A stretch of DNA of 64,000 nt from Clostridiales bacterium (GTDB taxonomy: Bacteria; Bacillota; Clostridia; Saccharofermentanales; Saccharofermentanaceae). Positions 38,158-46,965 of the stretch are shown one piece after another (the first letter of the stretch is position 1; every line of letters begins with the position of its first letter). Under the pieces are notes generated by a model. It did no database searches. It saw only the letters and a list, made by a program, of their open reading frames with translations, and was not told where the DNA came from. A program made the translations under genes and the position numbers. The stretch covers positions 19,625-83,624 of the forward strand of contig JAFZQI010000036.1 in the NCBI GenBank assembly GCA_017620475.1. The letters are read 5' to 3'.

Positions 38158-39126
38158 TTACGAGAAAAAGGCCAGCTGGATCGCCTGCGGTACGACTTCG
38201 TAACGGACGCGGTGGCCATAGAAGTCTTCTCCATCGTAGTTGCCCTGCATCTGCAGATTGCTGTTAAGCGATGTGAAAATACCGCTGGTGGAACGGTAAC
38301 AGGTAAACCCGGGTTTACCGATATGTTTGCCCTTTTTATATTTCATCAGCTGAGAAAAAGCTTTGATGCGCGACATATGATCGACGATGCAGACATCGAG
38401 CACGCCGTCGTCCACCTTCGCATCCGGTGCGGGGCAGAAACCGCCGCCGTAGCATCTTCCGTTACAGATGCTGACAAGCGAATAGCGGACATTTTTCTTT
38501 TCAACCATCTCACCGTCTTCCAGTTCAATGGAATAATCCATGGTATATCGCCAGCCCCGTATCAGGCAGGAGACCGCCGCAAAAGTATACGCATTGTTCC
38601 GGAAGAAGAGGCTCTTCGGATGCTTCGCCACGATCCTTTTCGCCTTCGCCTGCACCATAGTATCCAGGCCCATCGACGCGATATTCAGGCTGTACCGGCT
38701 CCAGAACGGCAGATGATTACCCATCAGATCATAACTGTCGATACGCAGCAGATCAATGGAACGGATCCCGGGATTTGCGAGTTTCTTAAGGATCGAAAGC
38801 GGATCCTTGTACTGTTCTTTGGAATAGATCGTGCGGGCAAAGTCATTGCCGGTACCTAAAGGGATCACGGCCATCGGTGAATTACGGAAAGCCAGGGCAT
38901 TGGCCACTTCGTGAACCGTCCCGTCTCCGCCGCAGGCAAAGATCAGGCATTCCGACCCGTACTTCTCCGAGTAGGTCACCGCCAGTTCTTCCGCATGGTT
39001 ACTGCGTTCGGTATATACGATCTCCGATTTATTCCGAAAATCCGCAGGAAGCTCCCGCACCGCCTTCTCCAGGGCCTTCTTACGTCTCTTATGGATGTTG
39101 GAATTTACAATAAAAATGTATTGCAT
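38158..39126 (-). CDS. Diacylglycerol kinase family lipid kinase
   Basis: Lipid kinase of the DgkB/YegS group: likely phosphorylates diacylglycerol to phosphatidic acid, recycling it into phospholipid synthesis. The 322 residues have the glycine-rich ATP site FACGGDGTVHEVANAL near 62-77, PLGTGNDFAR near 91, and the C-terminal APDAKVDDGVLDVCI segment near 237. The start codon touches the stop of the acyl carrier gene (1-nt overlap). Substrate is inferred from the family; sphingosine- or bactoprenol-type lipids are alternatives. Confidence 0.9.
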   Translation of the reverse strand: MQYIFIVNSNIHKRRKKALEKAVRELPADFRNKSEIVYTERSNHAEELAVTYSEKYGSECLIFACGGDGTVHEVANALAFRNSPMAVIPLGTGNDFARTIYSKEQYKDPLSILKKLANPGIRSIDLLRIDSYDLMGNHLPFWSRYSLNIASMGLDTMVQAKAKRIVAKHPKSLFFRNNAYTFAAVSCLIRGWRYTMDYSIELEDGEMVEKKNVRYSLVSICNGRCYGGGFCPAPDAKVDDGVLDVCIVDHMSRIKAFSQLMKYKKGKHIGKPGFTCYRSTSGIFTSLNSNLQMQGNYDGEDFYGHRVRYEVVPQAIQLAFFS

Positions 39127-39422
39127 CAGTTCCCGGCCTCGTGGATCATATTCACGACATCGCCAATGGTGGTGACCTTCTCGATAGCCTCATCCGGGAT
39201 CCTTATATCGTATCTGGCTTCCAGATCGACGACCAGCTCATAAAGCTGCAGAGAATCCATAGGAAGCTCCTCGAAGATCATCGTATCTTCGCTAAAGCTG
39301 TCCTTCGGCATGTTCAAAAGTTCGGAAAGCATGTTCGCAAGCGTTGCAAAAATATCTTCCTTCTCAAAGCTCATCTGCTTATTGTCTTCGGAATGATTCT
39401 CTTTTCTTTTGGAAACCGCCAT
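39126..39422 (-). CDS. Acyl carrier protein-like protein
   Basis: Small acidic carrier protein of 98 residues. The phosphopantetheine site is Ser in LPMDSLQLYELV near 56, followed by the typical ARYDIRIPDEAIEKVTTIGD helix region. The first 18 residues are basic and hydrophilic and absent from ordinary ACPs. The start at 39422 was chosen for its GGAGG spacing; the next ATG (39374, MSFEKEDIF) would give a normal ACP length. It lies between a MarR regulator and a lipid kinase, so it probably carries acyl groups for lipid recycling rather than being the FASII ACP. Confidence 0.85.
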   Translation of the reverse strand: MAVSKRKENHSEDNKQMSFEKEDIFATLANMLSELLNMPKDSFSEDTMIFEELPMDSLQLYELVVDLEARYDIRIPDEAIEKVTTIGDVVNMIHEAGN

Positions 39423-39424
39423 GG

Positions 39425-39922
39425 TCATACCTCCGTATCGTCACGGACGATGCGCTTGTACTGCTCGCCGTTACTGTATTTCTTATACTGCTCCTCGACG
39501 AAAGAATCGATCTTGGCTACCGACTTCGTAAGGATACTTCTTTCTTCCTCCGTAAGGGGATCCATGATACGTTTGACCAGCACACGGTGGAATTTCGAAT
39601 GCATACGATAGGCAAGCTTGCCTTGTCTTGTCAGGGAGATACGGACGATCCTTCGGTCCTTCGTATCACGCTGGCGTTCCACATACTTCTTTTTGACCAG
39701 ACGGTCGATGGCCACCGTCAGGGTACCCACCGTGATGCCGAGAATATTGGCCGTCTCCGTCATGGTACGTGCCTCATAAGGTCCGATGGCATTCAGCGTG
39801 TGAAGTTCCGCGATAGAAAGGTCGGAGAAATAGCCCTTCGACAGCGCCATTTCCTCTGTAAGCAGAACGTTATCAAAAATATGAAGCAGGCTTTCAGCGA
39901 AATCTTGTTCGAGCGGATCCAT
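39425..39922 (-). CDS. MarR-family regulator, FabT-like
   Basis: Winged-helix repressor of 165 residues. The recognition region TMTETANILGITVGTLTVAI near 53-72 and the wing DTKDRRIVRISLTRQG near 86-101 are typical of MarR. Its gene sits with an ACP and lipid enzymes, and the palindrome CTTTGATATTCAAAG overlaps its own start site. Together these suggest a FabT-type regulator of fatty-acid and phospholipid genes, possibly using acyl-ACP as corepressor. That ligand is known for FabT, not shown here. The stop codon lies 2 nt before the ACP start. Confidence 0.85.
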   Translation of the reverse strand: MDPLEQDFAESLLHIFDNVLLTEEMALSKGYFSDLSIAELHTLNAIGPYEARTMTETANILGITVGTLTVAIDRLVKKKYVERQRDTKDRRIVRISLTRQGKLAYRMHSKFHRVLVKRIMDPLTEEERSILTKSVAKIDSFVEEQYKKYSNGEQYKRIVRDDTEV

Positions 39923-39935
39923 ATGATTCTCCCCC

Positions 39936-39950
39936 CTTTGATATTCAAAG
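39936..39950. promoter_or_regulatory. FabT-like operator at marR promoter
   Basis: CTTTGATATTCAAAG is a perfect palindrome (CTTTGA-TAT-TCAAAG). It lies directly downstream of the -10, over the predicted start site, so binding should block transcription. Confidence 0.7.
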
Positions 39951-39952
39951 AA

Positions 39953-39981
39953 ATTCTACACGAAACCATATAAAAATACAA
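39953..39981 (-). promoter_or_regulatory. marR-acp-dgk promoter
   Basis: Minus strand: TTGTAT (39981-39976), 17-bp spacer, TAGAAT (39958-39953). The palindrome at 39936 follows after 2 nt. Confidence 0.6.
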
Positions 39982-40015
39982 TGGAGTGTTTGTCCCGGCG
40001 CGATCTCCTCTTCGG

Positions 40016-40756
40016 TCACAGCGGACGGACTTCCACTTCATGAATGGGTACGATACGAGGATACTCCCTTGCGAAAAGTCCTGTACGGATCACTCTCGTG
40101 TTCTCGGCAACTTCCCTGTCCATCCCGCAGTACAGTGACAGGCTATTAAGGATCAGATCCGGACGGACATTCCTCTCCGAGCCGGCACTTGCGTAGAAAT
40201 CCACTGCATCCGGATCTCCGTCCGATGCCTGCGACAGCGAAAGAAGAAGCGGCCGGATATCGGTCTGTTTCTCCTTGCCTTTTGCCATCTTGGTCACGAT
40301 CAGGGTCTCCTTTTCCATGGCTTCCGTCATGGCCTTTCTGATCCCTTTGGCTTCGAAACGGTAAGAGGCCGTCGTCACGATGGACATGATGCTGTCCTTC
40401 GGTTCCGGGATCGCTATGGATCTTATTATCTGAAGTCCCGAAGGAAGAAACGCGTTCAGTTCTTTTACAAAAGAATCGGCATCGTAGGGGCGGTCCAGTG
40501 ACACATCCAGATAATCGCAGGTCGTTTCGATCCCGACACCCAGCGGAAGGGCGAAGACCATCATGGGACGGGGGTTATAGCCCTGCGAATAAAGGATCGG
40601 AAGCTCGGCTCTTCTGCAGGCACGTTCAAAGCAGGTCATCAGATCGAGATGCCCGAGGAAGACCGTTGCGCCGGAGCGCATGAAACTTGCGCGCTGCACA
40701 TATGCCTTCTGATGCTCCTGCATCGTCATCATTTTCTCGCGTTCACTTTGCAGCAT
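40016..40756 (-). CDS. TIGR03936 / DUF2344 protein (radical SAM-linked)
   Basis: Protein of unknown function that in Clostridia is coupled to, or fused with, the TIGR03960 radical SAM protein. The 246 residues have the family start RASFMRSGATVFLGHLDLMT near 22 and SQGYNPRPMMVFALPLGVGI near 57. The ATG overlaps the stop of the radical SAM gene in a TGATG arrangement, so the two are translationally coupled. The pair often sits near RNase G or L21 genes, which are not in this window. A tRNA or rRNA modification role has been proposed for the family but is not established here. Confidence 0.88.
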   Translation of the reverse strand: MLQSEREKMMTMQEHQKAYVQRASFMRSGATVFLGHLDLMTCFERACRRAELPILYSQGYNPRPMMVFALPLGVGIETTCDYLDVSLDRPYDADSFVKELNAFLPSGLQIIRSIAIPEPKDSIMSIVTTASYRFEAKGIRKAMTEAMEKETLIVTKMAKGKEKQTDIRPLLLSLSQASDGDPDAVDFYASAGSERNVRPDLILNSLSLYCGMDREVAENTRVIRTGLFAREYPRIVPIHEVEVRPL

Positions 40757-42702
40757 CAGGACTCACCTCCCTTTGCGAAGCACTCGCCGACACCCCAGGT
40801 GGCGGCCCCGCAGCCGGAGCAGTGCTCACGGCAGGACGGCGTTGTCTTCTCTTCGTGGGCCTTATGCCGCTCCGAAAGAAGGAACTTTTTATTCACGCCT
40901 ACACTGATGTGATCCCAGGGAAGCGTTTCTTCCTCAGAGAATTCACGCGAAAAATCTTCGATGGTAAGTCCGTGCCGCTCCAATATCTCGACCCATTCGC
41001 GGAACTTGAAATGGTCATCCCACGCATCGTAGAAAAGCCCCGACTTATATCCTTCCAGAAGGACAGGTGCGAGTCTTCGGTCACCTCTTGCCAGTACGAC
41101 CTCCCATACCGAAGAATCGAAGTCATGCCAGGCATAACGGATGTTCCTGCTCTTGATGTGATCCTTCAGAAGCCTCTGCTTTCGGATCAGTTCTTCCTTA
41201 CTGTTCTGCGGCTCCCACTGAAAAGGTGTAAACGGCTTCGGAATAAAAAGTGACGTCGATACGGTGATCTCCAGTCTTCTCATCCGCTGGCCCGTCTCTC
41301 TTCCGATATCGTAGTAGAGTTTCTCGATACGCGCCGCAAGATCGGCGATGCCGAGTACATCCTCATCCGTCTCGGTCGGAAGGCCCAGCATGAAGTACAG
41401 TTTCACCGTATTCCATCCACCCAGGAAAGCCAGTCTCAACGCCGAGAAGATATCCTCCTCGCGGATATTCTTGTTGATGACATCACGGAGCCGCTGTGTG
41501 CCGGCCTCCGGCGCGAAAGTCAGTCCCGACTTTCTTGTGGACTGGACTTTCTCCATCAGGTCAAGAGAGAAAGAATCCAGTCGCAGGGAAGGAAGCGAAA
41601 GGCTCGTATGATGGCCTTCAAATGTCGAAAGAAGATTCTCCGCCAATTCCGGAAACCGAGTATAGTCCGAAGTCGCAAGAGAAAGAAGGCCCATCTCATC
41701 GTAGCCGGTATTCTTCTCAAGAAGCCGGCCCTGTTCACACAGAACTTCCACCGACTTTTCCCGAACGGGACGGTAGATGAATCCCGCCTGGCAGAAACGG
41801 CATCCGCGGATACAGCCGCGGAAGACTTCCAGGTACGAACGGTCATGCACGACACGAAGATTCGACACCACCGGAGCAGTCGGGTATGTACAGTTATCAA
41901 GATCCTTGATGATACGTTTCTTAATGGTCTTTTTTACGCCGTCGGAAACCGGTTTGACGCAGGCTCCCGAAGGGTCCTTCCCTTCAGATCCGTCCTTCCC
42001 GGAACAAGTGCTTTTCGAGTAGAAAACCTCATAAAGGGATGGCACATAGATGCCCTCGATCGCATCGCAGGCAAGAAGCAGTTCCTGCCGGCTCATCGGA
42101 TGCGAAGTGCTTTTCGAAAGTTTATATTCGCGGATCTTCTTGCAAAGCTCGAGGATCATCTCCTCGCCTTCACCCATCATGGCAATGTCGAAAAAGTCCG
42201 CCATCGGCTCGATGTTATACGCGCACGGGCCGCCGCAGCAGATCACCGGATCGTCTTCGCCTCTGTCTTTGGCAAGAAGCGGGATCTTTCCCAGATCGAG
42301 CATCTGCAGGACATTGGTGTAGCACATCTCGTAGCCGAGGGTAAAACCCAAAATATCGAAATCACAAAGAGGCGTCTTCGTCTCCTGTGAATAAAGCGCA
42401 ATATTCCTTTCGCGAAGGATCTTATCCATATCGAGCCAGGGCGAAAAGGCCCGTTCGCATGCGACAAAATCACTTTCATTAAGGACGTGATAGAGGATCT
42501 GAAGCGCCAGGTTACTCATGCCGATCTCGTAGATATCCGGGAAGCAGAAAGCAAAGCGCACGTAGGAGGTCTTCCCCGTTTTTTCCAATTCTTCCATCAT
42601 GTCTTCCTTGATGACGGCATTAAACTCACCGCCGACGTATCTGGCGGGACTCTCGACCGACATCAGGTCGGATTTACTTAGCGGCACGGGATAGTTCTTC
42701 AT
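40756..42702 (-). CDS. TIGR03960-family B12-binding-like radical SAM protein
   Basis: Radical SAM enzyme of unknown reaction, 648 residues. The N-terminal region (about 50-200) resembles a cobalamin-binding fold without an obvious DxHxxG motif. The radical SAM cluster motif CIRGCRFCQAGF (CX3CX2C) lies near 296. The C terminus has several further cysteines (CREHCSGCGAATWGVGECF), which may bind a metal or cluster. The gene for its DUF2344 partner follows immediately. A GGAG site lies 16 nt before the ATG. Confidence 0.88.
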   Translation of the reverse strand: MKNYPVPLSKSDLMSVESPARYVGGEFNAVIKEDMMEELEKTGKTSYVRFAFCFPDIYEIGMSNLALQILYHVLNESDFVACERAFSPWLDMDKILRERNIALYSQETKTPLCDFDILGFTLGYEMCYTNVLQMLDLGKIPLLAKDRGEDDPVICCGGPCAYNIEPMADFFDIAMMGEGEEMILELCKKIREYKLSKSTSHPMSRQELLLACDAIEGIYVPSLYEVFYSKSTCSGKDGSEGKDPSGACVKPVSDGVKKTIKKRIIKDLDNCTYPTAPVVSNLRVVHDRSYLEVFRGCIRGCRFCQAGFIYRPVREKSVEVLCEQGRLLEKNTGYDEMGLLSLATSDYTRFPELAENLLSTFEGHHTSLSLPSLRLDSFSLDLMEKVQSTRKSGLTFAPEAGTQRLRDVINKNIREEDIFSALRLAFLGGWNTVKLYFMLGLPTETDEDVLGIADLAARIEKLYYDIGRETGQRMRRLEITVSTSLFIPKPFTPFQWEPQNSKEELIRKQRLLKDHIKSRNIRYAWHDFDSSVWEVVLARGDRRLAPVLLEGYKSGLFYDAWDDHFKFREWVEILERHGLTIEDFSREFSEEETLPWDHISVGVNKKFLLSERHKAHEEKTTPSCREHCSGCGAATWGVGECFAKGGES

Positions 42703-42836
42703 AGCAGATCTTCAGTTCTCCTTAAAGATGCAGGTTTCCACTATTTTACTGCAAAATTAGTATCTTGTCCCCACGTCTCCTTCTCCCTCCCGGTAGAACT
42801 TGCCGTCATGTTCCCGCCCTTCTTTGGTAGAAGATG

Positions 42837-42842
42837 TATAAT
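42837..42842 (+). promoter_or_regulatory. Possible promoter of DUF6273 lipoprotein gene
   Basis: Perfect TATAAT with no good -35, 66 nt before the start codon. The remaining gap (42703-42836) between divergent genes shows no gene. Confidence 0.4.
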
Positions 42843-42908
42843 TGAATGCAGGAAAAGAACTGCACGGCCAGGTATCTTTTCAATTCATGAGAACAATCGG
42901 GGGCATTT

Positions 42909-43859
42909 ATGAAGAAAAAGATTTTAGCTGTCATCATGGCATGTAGTTTCGTCTTTTCCATGACGGCCTGCAAAGGAGATAGCGAAAAGGACAGTTCCAA
43001 AAAGAAAAAAGCCGGAACAAAGACCGAGGAAAAAGAAACGGAACCTGAAGAAAGCGGGACCTCAAACACAGAGGAATCATCCGGTGCTGAAACCGTACCA
43101 CCTACCGAAACCGAAACCACAGCGGAAACCACGACGGCACGTCCCGCCCTTTGTGAAGTCAGTGGCGACTATGTGGTTTTCGGGCACTATGAACAGGACG
43201 GCAACCCGGATAACGGACCGGAGCCGATCGAGTGGATCGTTCTTTCTGATGAAGACGGAAAGCTCCTTCTCATGAGCCGCTACATCCTGGACGGCGTTCC
43301 CTACCATACCGATTATACCGATGTGACCTGGGAGACCTGTGCACTTCGTGCTTTCCTCAATGATGACTTCTACAACACGGCTTTCGATGCGGATGAGCAG
43401 TCCCGGATCCTCACCACCACGGTTTCCAATCCGGATAATGCCAGAATGGGAACCCCCGGTGGAAATGACACCGAAGATAAAGTTTTCCTTCTGAGCATGG
43501 AGGAAGTAGAAAAGTATTTTACCTTCACGGAGTGGGATGACGAGTCCATGCACGGAAACTGCCAGGCATTAATGACAGACGCTACTCCCTATGCCAAGAG
43601 CAAGGGCGTAGCATCGATCGCAGTCAGTGACATCATCTATTACGGAAGCCCGGACAACGATTTCCAGGGTCTTAACACCTGCGGCTATACCGATGACATC
43701 ATCGGCCAGACCTATGCCCCCTGGTGGCTGCGTTCCCCGGGTATCTACGGCAACACCGCTTCGATGGTCACTTATATCGGCCACGCCGGATGGGACAGTT
43801 TCGATCGGGTCATCGACGATGACGAAGGGGTACGCCCGGTCATCTACATCACCAAGTAA
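42909..43859 (+). CDS. DUF6273 lipoprotein
   Basis: Secreted membrane-anchored protein of 316 residues. The signal peptide (MKKKILAVIMACSFVFS) ends in the lipobox SMTAC, with Cys21 to be acylated. Residues 22-82 are a Lys/Glu then Glu/Thr-rich spacer. Residues about 85-316 match the DUF6273 pattern: PIEWIVLSDEDGKLLLMSRY, the VTWETCALRAFLNDDFYN segment, and the C-terminal WWLRSPG and VRPVIYI. This fold is common in clostridial surface proteins and is related to formylglycine-enzyme-like C-lectin folds. Role unknown. It ends before a bidirectional terminator. Confidence 0.85.
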   Translation: MKKKILAVIMACSFVFSMTACKGDSEKDSSKKKKAGTKTEEKETEPEESGTSNTEESSGAETVPPTETETTAETTTARPALCEVSGDYVVFGHYEQDGNPDNGPEPIEWIVLSDEDGKLLLMSRYILDGVPYHTDYTDVTWETCALRAFLNDDFYNTAFDADEQSRILTTTVSNPDNARMGTPGGNDTEDKVFLLSMEEVEKYFTFTEWDDESMHGNCQALMTDATPYAKSKGVASIAVSDIIYYGSPDNDFQGLNTCGYTDDIIGQTYAPWWLRSPGIYGNTASMVTYIGHAGWDSFDRVIDDDEGVRPVIYITK

Positions 43860-43928
43860 GCGTGATCGGACACGAAATGGATTCGTGCAAATAGCGCGAA
43901 AAAACAGAAGTCATTTTAAGCGGCAAAA

Positions 43929-43960
43929 AGAGGCTTACCTGATTTCTCAGGCAAGCCTCT
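43929..43960. terminator. Bidirectional intrinsic terminator
   Basis: AGAGGCTTACCTG pairs with CAGGCAAGCCTCT around a 6-nt loop (one T-G pair). A-run on the left and T-rich run on the right, between the convergent lipoprotein and pgi genes. Confidence 0.9.
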
Positions 43961-43994
43961 CATTTTGTTTCGTTTTACTTTACGGGAAGAAGAA

Positions 43995-45341
43995 TTACTG
44001 ATTCTTCAGACGCTTCTCAAGAGCTTTCTTCTCTGCCTCGTAACCCGGCTTACCCAGAAGAGCGAACATGTTCTTCTTGTAAGCTTCTACACCGGGCTGG
44101 TTGAACGGATTTACGGAATTGAGGTAACCGGAAATACCGCAGGCCTTCTCGAAGAAGTAGATCAACTGACCCAGCCAGTATTCGTTCAGTTCCGGAACGT
44201 GGATGATGAGGTTCGGGACCTTACCGTCAACGTGAGCTAGAACAGTGCCCTGCATCGCCTTGAGGTTAACTTCGTTCATATCCATGCCGGACAGGAAGTT
44301 CAGGCCATCGAGGTTCTCCGGATCGTTCGGGATCTTGAAGGAACGGCGGGCCTTGTCGATGACGACAACGGTCTCGAAGAGCATTCTCTTACCGTCCTGG
44401 ATGTACTGGCCCATGGAGTGAAGGTCTGTGGTGTTATCTACGCCGGCCGGGAAAATACCTCTGCCGTCCTTACCTTCGGACTCACCGTAGAGCTGCTTCC
44501 ACCATTCGGTCATGAAGTGGAAAGAAGGCTCGTAGTTCACCATCACTTCTGTGGTGTAACCGCGGCGCAGCAGGCAGTTTCTGGCGATCGCATACTTGTA
44601 GCAGTCATTCTCCATCTCAACCTTCTTAAAGTCACGGGATGCATCTCTTGCACCGGTCATGAGCTGACGGATATCGATACCGGCAACAGCGATCGGCAGA
44701 AGACCTACAGCGGTCAGTACGGAGAAACGTCCTCCGACGTCATCCGGTACTACGAATGTCTCATAGCCTTCCTTCGTAGCCAGGCTCTTCAGTGCGCCCT
44801 TCGCCTTATCCGTTGTTGCGTAGATTCTCTGACGGGCCTCTTCTTTACCGTACTTCTCTTCCATATAGGCACGGATGATACGGAAAGCGATCGCCGGCTC
44901 GGTTGTGGTACCGGACTTGGAAATGATATTAACGGAAACTCTCTTTCCTTCGAGAAGATCCATCAGGTCAGCAAGATATGTCGCGCTGATCGAATTACCG
45001 CAGAACAGGACCATCGGAGCCTTTCTAACTTTCTTCTGTGCGATGTTGGCAAAAGAATGGGACAGAAGCTCGATCGCTGCTCTCGCACCGAGGTAAGAAC
45101 CGCCGATACCGATAACCAGAAGCACATCGGAATCCTTACGGATCTTCGTTGCCGCCTTGCGGATACGGATGAATTCATTCTTGTCATACTTGCTGGGAAG
45201 CTCGACCCATCCGAGGAAATCACTTCCGGGACCGTTCTTCTTGTGAAGCATATTGTGCGCCAGTTCTACCTGAGGCAGCATCTTCTCCATCTCGCCCTCT
45301 GCGAGAAAAGGCATAATATTGGATGTATCAAGAGTAATCAT
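43995..45341 (-). CDS. pgi: Glucose-6-phosphate isomerase
   Basis: Interconverts glucose 6-phosphate and fructose 6-phosphate in glycolysis. The 448 residues are the short Firmicutes form. Signature segments are [20 protein letters not shown] near 74, [15 protein letters not shown] near 140, [19 protein letters not shown] near 198 and the C-terminal [16 protein letters not shown]. It is a single-gene unit with an extended -10 promoter and a shared terminator. Confidence 0.98.
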   Translation of the reverse strand: MITLDTSNIMPFLAEGEMEKMLPQVELAHNMLHKKNGPGSDFLGWVELPSKYDKNEFIRIRKAATKIRKDSDVLLVIGIGGSYLGARAAIELLSHSFANIAQKKVRKAPMVLFCGNSISATYLADLMDLLEGKRVSVNIISKSGTTTEPAIAFRIIRAYMEEKYGKEEARQRIYATTDKAKGALKSLATKEGYETFVVPDDVGGRFSVLTAVGLLPIAVAGIDIRQLMTGARDASRDFKKVEMENDCYKYAIARNCLLRRGYTTEVMVNYEPSFHFMTEWWKQLYGESEGKDGRGIFPAGVDNTTDLHSMGQYIQDGKRMLFETVVVIDKARRSFKIPNDPENLDGLNFLSGMDMNEVNLKAMQGTVLAHVDGKVPNLIIHVPELNEYWLGQLIYFFEKACGISGYLNSVNPFNQPGVEAYKKNMFALLGKPGYEAEKKALEKRLKNQ

Positions 45342-45392
45342 AAAAATCTCCTCATTCTCTTTATGAAATATGGCGCCCTCAGCACCGCATAC

Positions 45393-45398
45393 AGTATA
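45393..45398 (-). promoter_or_regulatory. pgi promoter
   Basis: Minus strand TGCTATACT, an extended -10. Start near 45386, about 45 nt before pgi. Confidence 0.6.
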
Positions 45399-45609
45399 GC
45401 ACTATTATTCTCGTGCGAAAGACGGTTTTTGCACAAAATCCGTCAGATTTCGTTTAGTTTTTCGCGAAAATGAATGGTTTTTGATTTATGTCAAGAAAAA
45501 ATGAAAACGAAACCGATTACGAAACCCCCGTTTTCTCTTCATGCCTTTTTTCGAAAAGGACCGGGGCGTCATCTTTTCCATATGAATGGCAACTGCATGG
45601 AAAATGACG
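45399..45609. other. Intergenic region between divergent pgi and DUF4364 gene
   Basis: AT-rich spacer. It holds an imperfect hairpin GACGG...CCGTC (45421-45444) and no reading frame or RNA that could be supported. Confidence 0.5.
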
Positions 45610-45615
45610 TATAAT
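45610..45615 (+). promoter_or_regulatory. Promoter of DUF4364 gene
   Basis: Perfect TATAAT with a weak -35, 31 nt before the start codon. Confidence 0.55.
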
Positions 45616-45645
45616 AATAGCCTAATCAAGGAAAAGGAGTACCCC

Positions 45646-46206
45646 ATGGCCTATACCGATTCTCCCAACGCGAAGATCATCATTTTATTCATTCTCTCTA
45701 AAGTGAGCGGGATCTCGTCATCCCAGCTGATGGACTGCGCCATGGAATCGCTCTACATGGATTACTTCCTTTATTCCCAGGCGAAAAAAGAACTTCTCGA
45801 GCAGCGCCTGATGACCGAATCGGAGAGAAAGGGCGAACTGCGAAAGGATGCCTCCGGAAAACCCGTTCTGTCCTGTGACATCACCCCCGCCGGCACCGAG
45901 ATCCTTACCCGTCTTCTTCCAACGGTTCCCGCCGGCATCCGCTCCTACCTGACAACGGCTTCCAAAACCTGGAAGAAAGATTCTTCCGAGGGCAGCAGCG
46001 TCTACGCCGACTACGCGGCCAACGACGAGGGTACCTGGGTCGTGGATCTGCGCCTGATCGAAAACGGCGCCACGACTTTCCAGCTGAAGTGGAACGCGCC
46101 CACGGAAGACGCGGCCAAGCGCACCTGCATCCGCTGGCGTGAAAACACGGCGGAGACCTATCTTTCCATCATTAAACTGATCTCCGATAAGCCGGAACAA
46201 AACTGA
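45646..46206 (+). CDS. DUF4364 family protein
   Basis: The 186 residues fit DUF4364, a clostridial family with an N-terminal winged-helix-like part (KIIILFILSKVSGISSSQLM, near 10-29) and a C-terminal alpha/beta part. Members are predicted transcription regulators, but no target is known. The start at 45646 follows AAAGGAG; an upstream in-frame ATG has no ribosome site. The nucleotidyltransferase gene follows after 17 nt and is likely co-transcribed. Confidence 0.82.
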   Translation: MAYTDSPNAKIIILFILSKVSGISSSQLMDCAMESLYMDYFLYSQAKKELLEQRLMTESERKGELRKDASGKPVLSCDITPAGTEILTRLLPTVPAGIRSYLTTASKTWKKDSSEGSSVYADYAANDEGTWVVDLRLIENGATTFQLKWNAPTEDAAKRTCIRWRENTAETYLSIIKLISDKPEQN

Positions 46207-46223
46207 TTCCAAAAAGTAAGCAC

Positions 46224-46916
46224 ATGCAAAGCAATCAGCAGGAATACATCGCATACGCAAGAAAGTTCGCCGAAGACAGGAAATGTCACCTCTGGCTGGG
46301 CGGCTCGTTTCTGCACGGCACATCCACTCCATACTCGGATGTGGACCTCAGCGCCCTTTGTGGCAAAGAAGAACTGCGTGATCTGATCTACGGGTACAGC
46401 GAGCCCGTCCTCCTTTCCTCTACAACGAATCCCCCGGGGATCCTGATCGTCATCTACAAAGACGGGGTAGCCGTCGATCTGGAAGTACTGGAACAAGTGG
46501 AAGGCTATTCTTCTGAACCGGGAACCTCTTTCTCTTCTGAAGAAAGAAGCGAGTGCTTCTTCCACTTAGACAGGATCAAGGACAAAAAGTACGAAAGAAA
46601 CGAAAGCATCTGCCAGGGGTTTGCTCTGCGCGAAGATGAGCCCTATCAGATGTCACGGCTGTTTCATCGGAGCCTGATCAAATACCTCTGCGGCAAAAGC
46701 GCCGTCGGCTCCGGGGACAGTGCTATAGGCTCCGGCAAAATCACTGTCGGCATAAGTGTAGCGAACGAGATCGCAGAATACATGTCTTCCGGCACGATCG
46801 CCTGCGAAGACAACTATCCGCAAGTGATCCGAAGCCTGTGGAAGGACTTCCGAAATCAGTATCCCCTGCCGCATGCGTATTGTAAAATAATAGACGAACT
46901 ACTGGCGATTCTTTAG
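46224..46916 (+). CDS. Nucleotidyltransferase-domain protein
   Basis: Pol-beta-fold nucleotidyltransferase candidate of 230 residues. The active-site pattern GGSFLHGTSTPYSDVDL (GS...DxD) is near 26-42, and the third carboxylate probably lies in GVAVDLEVLE near 80. The C-terminal half is helical and holds a low-complexity stretch with three Gly-Ser/Val repeats near 158-172. This resembles antibiotic- or protein-modifying nucleotidyltransferases of unknown target; no antitoxin-like partner lies beside it. Confidence 0.75.
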   Translation: MQSNQQEYIAYARKFAEDRKCHLWLGGSFLHGTSTPYSDVDLSALCGKEELRDLIYGYSEPVLLSSTTNPPGILIVIYKDGVAVDLEVLEQVEGYSSEPGTSFSSEERSECFFHLDRIKDKKYERNESICQGFALREDEPYQMSRLFHRSLIKYLCGKSAVGSGDSAIGSGKITVGISVANEIAEYMSSGTIACEDNYPQVIRSLWKDFRNQYPLPHAYCKIIDELLAIL

Positions 46917-46965
46917 GGCCGTTTTTCCCGGAAAGAGAAAAGCAACGTATTTTAGAGGAGGAAAT

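Noticed and set aside
45421..45444. Terminator or small RNA upstream of pgi
   Set aside because: The hairpin has a mismatch and weak following T-run, and no gene ends there.
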